Part shown: piece by piece, positions 1 through 5,412 of the stretch
How the letters are laid out: each line of letters begins with the position of its first letter
How positions within the stretch are numbered: position 1 is the first letter of the stretch
Origin: Bacteroidia bacterium
Lineage (GTDB): Bacteria; Bacteroidota; Bacteroidia; SXHM01
NCBI GenBank assembly: GCA_022072225.1
Contig: JAJVIC010000007.1
Span: 1-64,000, forward strand
Direction of reading: 5' to 3'
Length of the DNA: 64,000 nt
Made by a program: the position numbers and the translations under genes
Notes under the pieces: generated by a model
The model's input: the letters and a program-made list of their open reading frames with translations, nothing else
What the model was told of the DNA's origin: nothing
The model's database searches: none

Positions 1-1
1 G

Positions 2-49
2 GCGCTGTCTGACTTACCTAAAACCGAAAAAAATTCTCCCACTGTATAG
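2..49 (+). CDS. C-terminal tail of an upstream gene (partial)
   Basis: An open frame enters from the left edge and reads 15 codons (ALSDLPKTEKNSPTV) to a TAG at 47-49. A strong terminator hairpin begins 12 bases later, which fits the end of a rightward gene. Too little is left to identify a family. The frame could also be chance, since any short edge frame would look like this; the terminator position is the only support. Confidence 0.35.
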   Translation, partial: ALSDLPKTEKNSPTV

Positions 50-60
50 CCTTTCATAAA

Positions 61-97
61 AAATAAGGACGCGAATTTTTTCGCGTCCTTATTTTTT
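61..97. terminator. Strong intrinsic terminator, probably bidirectional
   Basis: A stem of about 14 bp (AAATAAGGACGCGAA paired with TTCGCGTCCTTATTT) closes over a four-T loop. It is flanked by an A-run on the left and a T-run on the right, so it can end transcription from both sides. It lies between the edge gene and the leftward gene at 154-669. Confidence 0.8.
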
Positions 98-102
98 AGA
101 GG

Positions 103-134
103 GTTGTGCAACGGCTACCCATGTTAATGGCAGG
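103..134. repeat. Cassette boundary-like sequence after the 171-aa gene
   Basis: The stretch reads CAACGGCTACCCATGTTAAT followed by GGCAG. It resembles the sequence just past the stop of the next gene (CAACGGGACTATGTTAGTGG at 899-918, then CAG). Both lie within about 25 bases of a stop codon on the minus strand and contain the TAACAT core seen at the other boundaries of this locus. I read it as the last boundary of the cassette-like array; it is too short to be certain. Confidence 0.4.
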
Positions 135-153
135 CTTTCTTATCTGTCGTGTC

Positions 154-669
154 TTATTCAATTGTCGCAACAACGGGAAAGTAAATTACTTTATTGTCTA
201 ATAGTGTCAGCCTGTAAGTCGTGGAAGAATGTGAGCCGTAAAGGGTCATAAGTGCTTGGTTGTTGTATAAACAAACTGGAAAGTCTATGCGAGAGAGTTT
301 GCTTTCATTTTCACCAAGCAAGTCCTTGAGGAATTTCTTTATTGCTTGGTCATGGTCAAAAATGTCCCTGAAATTTTTTATTGATTGGTCAACCCAAATG
401 CTTGCAGTCTTGCTGTCATTACAATAGTCGGACTTGTCGGAAATACCATTTGCTTTTATGTCGTAAAGTGCAATAATGTCGTCATAGAATTTGCAGTTCA
501 AAAAAAGTAAGTCCGATGGGTCAACTGTGTTGTAGTATTGTGATTGCTTGCCGTTCTTTTTAAGGTCTTTCATTGCAATGTCAGCGTCCACGTATTTCAT
601 TACAAGACTTTGTCCAAATGAGCAATAGCTTGTCAACAAAATAAAAATCGTCAAAGTCAGCCGTTGCAT
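154..669 (-). CDS. Secreted protein of unknown function (171 aa)
   Basis: Not recognised. The first ~19 residues are a typical signal peptide (LTIFILLTSYCSFG, then Q), so the mature protein is probably periplasmic. The mature part is mixed alpha/beta, has a few Cys, and ends in a short hydrophobic strand. It is the leftmost of three single-gene units transcribed leftwards and separated by palindromic spacers. No promoter of its own is obvious, as expected for a gene cassette. The terminator at 61-97 lies just past its end. Confidence 0.7.
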   Translation of the reverse strand: MQRLTLTIFILLTSYCSFGQSLVMKYVDADIAMKDLKKNGKQSQYYNTVDPSDLLFLNCKFYDDIIALYDIKANGISDKSDYCNDSKTASIWVDQSIKNFRDIFDHDQAIKKFLKDLLGENESKLSRIDFPVCLYNNQALMTLYGSHSSTTYRLTLLDNKVIYFPVVATIE

Positions 670-734
670 GTCTTAATACAGTTAGTTTTTTGCAGTTAGT
701 TAGAAGTTAGCACTGTCGTTTTCAAGCTTGCCAT

Positions 735-914
735 TAACATTAAATCTCCGCAACTAATTTACAAAAACCTGCAACAAGGCCCCTTATAAAGTGGAATTAC
801 CACAACTTATAATTTCGGTTGGTTTTGCATTACGATAACTATCGGAACCCAACCAACACATACCGCTTGTTAATCTCATCTTAGCATAACATTATGCTCA
901 ACGGGACTATGTTA
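735..914. repeat. Composite attC-like spacer; holds copy 1 of a 73-bp direct repeat
   Basis: Positions 735-807 match 3139-3211 at 69 of 73 bases, in the same orientation. The rest contains a GGTTGG/CCAACC inverted pair around CGATAACTATCG (818-856), the palindrome GCATAACATTATGC (884-897) and a terminal ATGTTA (909-914). No gene fits here. With the similar elements at 1680-1812 and 3136-3241 it separates single genes all read leftwards. Integron attC sites have this look, but the core bases do not match the GTTRRRY consensus exactly. Confidence 0.6.
827..857. repeat. Interspersed palindromic repeat, copy 1
   Basis: These 31 bases match 22534-22564 at 27 positions, including the central hairpin CGATA-AC-TATCG and the following GGAACC. 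The second copy lies in frame inside an outer-membrane protein gene, so the same repeat occurs in a spacer and in coding sequence. Confidence 0.6.
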
Positions 915-923
915 GTGGCAGTT

Positions 924-1673
924 TTACTGTCGCACATATTCAGTCGGTGTTACTACGTGCGTGTCCTTAAAGCGCCACTGCCAAGGCCAAGAGTGAACCA
1001 TCATTTGTCCCTTGCGTTTGCGTTTTTCTTTTTTTAATTCTTTTTTTTTCTCTTTTGTCAACGGGAAAAACGGTCCAATTAGTTTTGTTGAATTGCTGTC
1101 AACAAGCAATTTAAAAGCAACTTGCGTGTCGCGTAGCACTTGATAGTCTGACAGGTCAACTAATATAGATTTGCCTGTAATGTCATTTAACGGTATTTCA
1201 AAACGGTCGTAACCTAAACTGTAAATACTTACAATTTTATTTACTGATTTGTCGGTTGGCAAACTGTTTAATAAAGCTAAACCAGAAGCGTCAGTAGAAG
1301 CACCATGAGTAATTTCATTTACTGATTTGTCATCAAGTGTCACATAGCAGGATTGAATAGGTTGTCCGTTATTTTGAACTTTAACACTTATTTGGTCAGA
1401 AGTCGGTAAGTCGCCCAATACTTGATAAGTAGAGCCGTGTCCAGGTGCAGGTTTGCTTGTTGTAACATAAACGCTGTCGTTATGGAATTGATACTTGCCA
1501 AAACCATACAAGTCAATGAGCAGACAGCAACCGTAACCCGTCATAAATTCTAAAGAACTGTCAGTAATAACTACATAATTGTCGTTGGAAATATATCGTC
1601 CAGTCAGCGGTTGGTTTTGTCCAAGAGCAAGATTGAAAGTCAGACTTAAGATTGCGCAAAGGCGGTTCATCAA
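924..1673 (-). CDS. Secreted protein of unknown function (249 aa)
   Basis: Not recognised with confidence. An N-terminal signal peptide (LCAILSLTFNLALG, then Q) is followed by a beta-rich region. Residues ~105-170 look like a carboxypeptidase-regulatory-like or transthyretin-like fold, with TLDDKSVNEITHGASTDASG and a later ILVDLSDYQV. The C-terminal ~40 residues are very basic (KEKKKELKKEKRKRK), which is odd for an exported protein and may hold it to nucleic acid or the envelope. The stop codon lies 8 bases before the boundary core, as in gene cassettes. Start chosen at the ATG before the signal peptide. Confidence 0.7.
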   Translation of the reverse strand: MMNRLCAILSLTFNLALGQNQPLTGRYISNDNYVVITDSSLEFMTGYGCCLLIDLYGFGKYQFHNDSVYVTTSKPAPGHGSTYQVLGDLPTSDQISVKVQNNGQPIQSCYVTLDDKSVNEITHGASTDASGLALLNSLPTDKSVNKIVSIYSLGYDRFEIPLNDITGKSILVDLSDYQVLRDTQVAFKLLVDSNSTKLIGPFFPLTKEKKKELKKEKRKRKGQMMVHSWPWQWRFKDTHVVTPTEYVRQ

Positions 1674-1679
1674 AATTGG

Positions 1680-1812
1680 CTATAACGGTTTAGCGCTTGC
1701 CGAAGGCGGGGTTTTAAAAGTAAAAAAGTGTCCAACCATAACCAAAATAATAAAATGCAAAACAGTAAGAAGTTCCATTGTCAACCCCGCTTTTGGTAAG
1801 CGCATGTTATGC
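1680..1812. repeat. attC-like long palindrome between two single-gene units
   Basis: The element is 133 bp, within the 57-141 bp range known for attC sites. The ends are CTATAAC (1680-1686) and GTTATGC (1806-1812). Inside are two 21-base arms, 1693-1713 and 1783-1803, complementary at 18 of 21 positions and separated by 69 bases. It lies 7 bases past the stop of the DUF4062 gene and just before the start of the 249-aa gene. A short open frame across it is probably not a gene. Confidence 0.6.
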
Positions 1813-1818
1813 GATGTT

Positions 1819-3144
1819 CTATTTTGTTTCCTTAGTAGTTGTCGTCTTTTTATGACTACAGTCAGCACATTCAGAATTAAACAAAACAGGTGTTGTGCCG
1901 CTACCGTAAAAACAATTATTACATAAATTTCTATTGCATGTTGGGCATCTTTTTAATGGACCAAATGGCACTGTTGTTCTATTTGATAGTAGGGTTGAAT
2001 GACATTTGTCGCATTGTTGTGCGGCTTCGTATTGTAAGCCTGACAACACTGTCGTTATAGGTGTATGTGCGCCAAGACTTCCAGATGGGAACAGACTGCT
2101 TGTTGTCCCTCCCAAAACACCAAGTGAACTACCCGTAGAACCAACACTTGACGAAAGAATAGTCGAACCACTAATAATATAGTTTGCATTGTTTAATTCA
2201 TGATTTGTTATCCTTGTATCAATGCGTCCCACATCTTGTGTAAGGGTTTCAATTGTTTTCTTTAATGATGAAGTTTCTTTTTTCTTAGCTTTTACAGCTT
2301 TTCTAAGTTCATCTTCTTTTATTGTTAATTCTGACTGAAGTTTTTGCTTTTCTTTTTTTAGGTCTAAAATAACTTTAGTTTGACCTTCAATTTCAATTAT
2401 TAGTTCTTTAGTTGCGCCAATTTTTTGCAGAGTTTCTTTTCTTTTGTCCGCTGGTAAATCATCAAGAACAGTGGAAAAAGCCCGCACAACAGCTTCTAAA
2501 TGTTTATTCTTAAATAAAAATAATTCAGCAAGTTCATTGAGCATTTTTTTTTGAATTTCTTGCTTGATTTCTGTTACATTTTCAAAAGATTTAATCCAAG
2601 GAATGGGTCTTGAGGTTTTGACTTCTTCAATAAATTCTAAGGTTTCAAAAGCAATATGTTTAGGTAGTGAAACTGCAAGGCTTTGTTTAGCTTTTTCTTT
2701 ATCACCTTTTGAGTTCTTTATAGCTGTTCGGTAGGTTTGATAATAAGTCAACAATTCTCTTCTCACGAAAACGAGCATTCGCATTTTAGTTTTGTGCGCA
2801 AGTATATATTCAGCATGGGTGGGCGAAACTTTTCTCTCACCTATTATTGCTGCAAAATTTTTCCACTCGAATAACTCACCGTATTTACCATCAATAACTA
2901 AAACCATTACATACGCTGATTGCAGAACTTGCAAACACGATTCCCAAGGTTCTAAATCTGGAGAATTGTCATGAAAACCATCAGATGAACTTAAAATGGG
3001 TCTATAACCGAGGTCGGCAAGATATTTTGCCAATTCAGCTCTTAGGTCTATTAAATTGTAGTCAGTAGAACTTATAAAAATTGGAAAACCATATTCACTT
3101 GTTGGTAGAGCCATAGTTGTTTGTTTTAGTATATCGCATAACAT
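1819..3144 (-). CDS. DUF4062 (TIR-like) protein with coiled coil and C-terminal zinc finger (441 aa)
   Basis: Residues ~15-110 match DUF4062 (PIFISSTDYNLIDLRAEL, LEPWESCLQVLQSAYVMVLV, then GELF). This TIR-related fold usually forms the N-terminus of signalling or defence proteins. Residues ~250-320 form a charged coiled coil. A low-complexity Ser/Gly/Thr stretch (~325-375) follows. The C-terminal ~60 residues hold eight Cys as C-x2-C-x18-C-x2-C-x4-C-x2-C-x14-C-x2-C, a cross-brace spacing like FYVE fingers. No signal peptide, so cytoplasmic. There is no NTPase domain, unlike larger DUF4062 STAND proteins. It is flanked by palindromic spacers and looks like mobile cargo. A role in phage defence is only inference. 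Confidence 0.85.
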   Translation of the reverse strand: MLCDILKQTTMALPTSEYGFPIFISSTDYNLIDLRAELAKYLADLGYRPILSSSDGFHDNSPDLEPWESCLQVLQSAYVMVLVIDGKYGELFEWKNFAAIIGERKVSPTHAEYILAHKTKMRMLVFVRRELLTYYQTYRTAIKNSKGDKEKAKQSLAVSLPKHIAFETLEFIEEVKTSRPIPWIKSFENVTEIKQEIQKKMLNELAELFLFKNKHLEAVVRAFSTVLDDLPADKRKETLQKIGATKELIIEIEGQTKVILDLKKEKQKLQSELTIKEDELRKAVKAKKKETSSLKKTIETLTQDVGRIDTRITNHELNNANYIISGSTILSSSVGSTGSSLGVLGGTTSSLFPSGSLGAHTPITTVLSGLQYEAAQQCDKCHSTLLSNRTTVPFGPLKRCPTCNRNLCNNCFYGSGTTPVLFNSECADCSHKKTTTTKETK

Positions 3145-3241
3145 TAAATATCCGCAACTAATTTACAAAAACCTGCAACAAGCCCCCTTATAAAGTGGAA
3201 TTGCCGCAACTCGCAGTTGCGGAATATTTTATAGTATGTTA
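3136..3241. repeat. attC-like palindrome upstream of the DUF4062 gene; copy 2 of the 73-bp repeat
   Basis: The arms ATAACATTAAATATCCGCAA (3138-3157, then CT) and AGTTGCGGAATATTTTATAG (3215-3234, then TATGTTA) are imperfect inverted repeats about 55 bases apart. Bases 3139-3211 repeat 735-807. The inner arms also form a small hairpin, CCGCAACT-CGC-AGTTGCGG. It marks the right edge of the cassette-like array. Confidence 0.6.
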
Positions 3242-3292
3242 ATACCCCAACTGTTAAAAAATCCTAAAACCCCCACCCCCCATTACATTTAT

Positions 3293-3332
3293 TTTGCTTT
3301 CTATTTAAAATCGTTTATTTTCGCAAACGATT
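3293..3332 (+). promoter_or_regulatory. Candidate promoter with overlapping inverted repeat upstream of the LytTR gene
   Basis: TTTG (3293-3296) and TATTTTCG (3316-3323) are 19 bases apart, one mismatch from the Bacteroidota -33/-7 pattern TTTG-N19-TAnnTTTG. An inverted repeat, AATCGTTT (3309-3316) and AAACGATT (3325-3332), overlaps the -7 box and could be an operator. It lies about 100 bases before the first possible start. Confidence 0.4.
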
Positions 3333-3430
3333 ATAATAAATCACTCCAAAACCACAGCCGCAGGATAACACTTCTACGTTAACCATAGCCCTCTACTTAT
3401 TGCGCTGACGCTTACGTTATTTTTATTTTC

Positions 3431-3868
3431 ATGCAACCTGTGCATCTCTGCGCGTGTCCTGATTGTGGTACCAACCTTGCTGTTATTCAGCTTGGTCTTA
3501 TTATTTCGTTGCCTCTTTCGGGCGGGGGCTACCGCGATGTTTGCTGCTATTATATCCGTTGCGTAAAAGCGATGGATGAATACACACAGTTTTACATTTT
3601 TGAGGAGCATAGCAAAGAGGTAATAACCGTTATGGTATGCAGAAGTTTACGTACCATAGAACAGCAGGAATGTATGAAAGGTTTTGTGCGTGTACATAGA
3701 AGCTATATGGTTAATATACTGCATGTGTGTTGCCATTATCCTACCCATCTGTTGCTTAATAACCTGCCCGAAATGCCGATACCCATTGGCGATAATAACC
3801 GCGACAACTTTATTGAATTTGTTGAGAAATGGAAGATAAAAAAGCCTGTTTCTATCATTTCTCCCTGA
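3431..3868 (+). CDS. LytTR-type DNA-binding protein without receiver domain (145 aa)
   Basis: From about residue 39 the sequence follows the LytTR DNA-binding domain: YYIRCVKAMDEYTQFYIF, then the signature FVRVHRSYMVN, and near the end the PIGDNNRDNFIEFV that replaces the usual PISRRY-type motif. LytTR proteins bind direct repeats upstream of target genes. No receiver or membrane domain precedes it. The N-terminal ~38 residues, rich in Cys and Gly, look non-conserved, so the real start may be downstream (for example the ATG at 3571, though that would cut the domain). It may be a truncated response regulator. Confidence 0.7.
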   Translation: MQPVHLCACPDCGTNLAVIQLGLIISLPLSGGGYRDVCCYYIRCVKAMDEYTQFYIFEEHSKEVITVMVCRSLRTIEQQECMKGFVRVHRSYMVNILHVCCHYPTHLLLNNLPEMPIPIGDNNRDNFIEFVEKWKIKKPVSIISP

Positions 3869-3981
3869 TTATTAGTGCCTGTTCACCGTTTTTTCAGGGC
3901 TGTTCCCTAAGTGGTTTAAGCGTGATTTAAATAACCAGCTACTCTTGCGTCAGGTTCTTTGACGTACTGGAAAACACAAAA

Positions 3982-4027
3982 GGTTATTGAAACGGCTCAT
4001 GAAGCCTTTGAAACAGTTTCAATAACC
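3982..4027. repeat. Nested hairpin between the LytTR gene and the repeat-protein gene
   Basis: GGTTATTGAAAC (3982-3993) pairs perfectly with GTTTCAATAACC (4016-4027). An inner GGCT/AGCC stem (3994-4006) stacks on it. There is no T-run, so it is not a classic terminator; it could be a processing or translational control structure. Confidence 0.55.
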
Positions 4028-4049
4028 AAAGAAAAAATGTAAAGAGTTT

Positions 4050-4358
4050 ATGAAGCAGGCTAATAAACTCAGTGAAAAGTTTCTTAAGCTTATTAAACAG
4101 TGTAATAAGTTTAGCGAACAATTTCTTAAGCTTATGAAACAACTTAATAAGTTTAGTGAACAGTTTCTTAAGCTTATGAAACAGTGTAATAAGTTTAGCG
4201 AACAATTTCTTAAGCTTATGAAACAGTGTAATAAGTTTAGTGAACAGTTTCTTAAGCTTATGAAACAGTGTAATAAGTTTAGTGAACAGTTTCTTAAACT
4301 TATGAAACAGCTTAATGAGTTTAGTGAACGGCTTAATAAGCTTATGAAGAGTTTTTGA
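4050..4358 (+). CDS. Tandem 14-residue-repeat coiled-coil protein (102 aa)
   Basis: The protein is almost entirely copies of NKFSEQFLKLMKQC (two heptads), with hydrophobic F/L/M spaced for a long amphipathic coiled coil. No signal peptide or membrane segment. The antisense strand is also open, but differences between units are nearly all silent in this frame (AGC/AGT, CAA/CAG, AAG/AAA). The only replacements inside the central units are Cys/Leu at the last position. This supports plus-strand coding. It sits between hairpin elements, after a LytTR gene. Function unknown; unit number is likely to vary between strains. Confidence 0.65.
   Translation: MKQANKLSEKFLKLIKQCNKFSEQFLKLMKQLNKFSEQFLKLMKQCNKFSEQFLKLMKQCNKFSEQFLKLMKQCNKFSEQFLKLMKQLNEFSERLNKLMKSF
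4062..4358 (+). repeat. 42-bp tandem repeat, about seven units
   Basis: Units begin at 4062, 4104, 4146, 4188, 4230, 4272 and 4314, exactly 42 bases apart. The middle units differ at only a few positions; the first and last are more diverged. A partial unit can be seen before the first. Units are contiguous without spacers. Confidence 0.9.
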
Positions 4359-4360
4359 AT

Positions 4361-4480
4361 GTCGCGTAGCGACAAAAGCTTGGTAAAGAATATACATCCT
4401 GAAAGGCTTCGCCCCTACGGGGCGAAACAACCGGAAAGGTGAACAGTTTTTTTACCAAGCTATAGCCCCTTACGGGGCAA
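4361..4480. other. Multi-hairpin structured element
   Basis: The stretch holds GTCGC/GCGAC (4361-4373), the hairpin TTCGCCCC-TAC-GGGGCGAA (around 4408-4426) and GCCCC-TTAC-GGGGC (around 4465-4478). The longer-range pair AGCTTGGTAAA (4377-4387) and TTTACCAAGCT (around 4451-4461) encloses the second hairpin. It lies between the repeat gene and the leader of the 241-aa gene. It could be a structured leader RNA or a palindromic repeat. Confidence 0.55.
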
Positions 4481-4518
4481 CATAAAATAATCAATTAACA
4501 ATTTAAATACATAAAAAC

Positions 4519-5244
4519 ATGGCAAATTTTAAAATCAGGTGTAAACTCACCTATCATCAAATGAAAATTGCACTATTTCAATTATTTATTGCAGCAGTGC
4601 GCAACGGTATCTATAACAATGTTATTGTTTTTGCAGCACCGCCCATTATGCAGGCAGCATTTGAAGCGCTGATACTGGACTTCAACACTAAGTACGATAA
4701 CTACAAAAACCGTATCGGCTCCAAGGGTGATTACCTTACCGCAAAATCGGCACTGATGGCCGCGCTTGATACGCTGGCCGATTATGTAAACGGTGTGGCT
4801 CTGGGCAACCCCGACATTATTATACTTGCAGGATACATCCCTACCAAGGGCAGTTCTAACAATGTACCCGCTCCGCTGCAGGCGCAGAATGTTACCATTA
4901 CCCGCGGGGCACCGGGCACTTTAATAACCGACTGCGATCCGGTGGCAAATGCCGAAAGCTATGGTGTTATATTAATAGCAGGCGATCCCTTGCCCCCTAA
5001 TGTTACCATGAACGGTTTAGGTCAGTTGCAGATGCTTGATGATACCATGCCCGGTGGGGGCGGTACGGCAACACCGGCAGCAGGCTTACTGATAAAAGTG
5101 CTGATTGACCTGAATAAAAACCGCAAAAAAACATTCATCAACCTTGAAATAGGTACTACCTATTATGTGTACTACTGGTCAATGAATGCAGGCGGAGTAA
5201 GCCCCCTGAGCGAGGTGGTAAGTAAGAAGGTGCTGGAGGGGTAA
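4519..5244 (+). CDS. Protein of unknown function with C-terminal fibronectin-III-like region (241 aa)
   Basis: Not assigned to a named family. The first ~100 residues are helical (KIRCKLTYHQMKIALFQLF and onwards). Residues ~115-241 are beta-rich with a Pro/Gly-rich linker and end like a fibronectin type III domain (TTYYVYYWSMNAGGVSPLSE). There is no signal peptide. The leader contains the hairpin element at 4361-4480. An interspersed repeat and a bidirectional terminator follow the stop codon, so it is probably a single-gene unit. Confidence 0.75.
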   Translation: MANFKIRCKLTYHQMKIALFQLFIAAVRNGIYNNVIVFAAPPIMQAAFEALILDFNTKYDNYKNRIGSKGDYLTAKSALMAALDTLADYVNGVALGNPDIIILAGYIPTKGSSNNVPAPLQAQNVTITRGAPGTLITDCDPVANAESYGVILIAGDPLPPNVTMNGLGQLQMLDDTMPGGGGTATPAAGLLIKVLIDLNKNRKKTFINLEIGTTYYVYYWSMNAGGVSPLSEVVSKKVLEG

Positions 5245-5249
5245 TGTTC

Positions 5250-5344
5250 CGTCATTGCGAGGACGAAGGACGAAGCAATCCCTTTATAATAACACTGCAC
5301 CTCTTTGTGAGATTGCTTCGGGTAAGAAACCCCTCGCAATGACG
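5250..5344. repeat. Interspersed inverted repeat of the CGTCATTGCGAGG family
   Basis: CGTCATTGCGAGG (5250-5262) and GAAGCAATC (5272-5280) on the left are mirrored by GATTGCTTCG (5311-5320) and CCTCGCAATGACG (5332-5344) on the right. I remember this repeat type from many unrelated bacterial genomes. It begins 6 bases past a stop codon. Confidence 0.85.
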
Positions 5345-5353
5345 AACAAAAAA

Positions 5354-5397
5354 AACAGCCCCGCTTTGCGCAATGCAAGGCGGGGCTGTTTTATTTT
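5354..5397. terminator. Bidirectional intrinsic terminator between convergent genes
   Basis: AACAGCCCCGCTTTGC pairs with GCAAGGCGGGGCTGTT (one mismatch). An A-run lies on the left and T-rich sequence on the right, so it can serve both the rightward gene ending at 5244 and the leftward gene ending at 5413. Confidence 0.85.
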
Positions 5398-5412
5398 ACA
5401 GAAGATGCTTAC

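Noticed and set aside
1680-1868. 62-codon minus-strand frame
   Set aside because: It lies over the attC-like palindrome and the end of the DUF4062 gene; no ribosome-binding site or family resemblance.
4062-4358. CRISPR array
   Set aside because: The 42-bp units are contiguous with no spacers and they encode a protein.
3984-4430. 148-codon minus-strand frame, Lys/Leu/Phe repeats
   Set aside because: Antisense to the 42-bp repeat gene. Unit differences are silent in the plus frame, and the minus frame begins inside a hairpin element.
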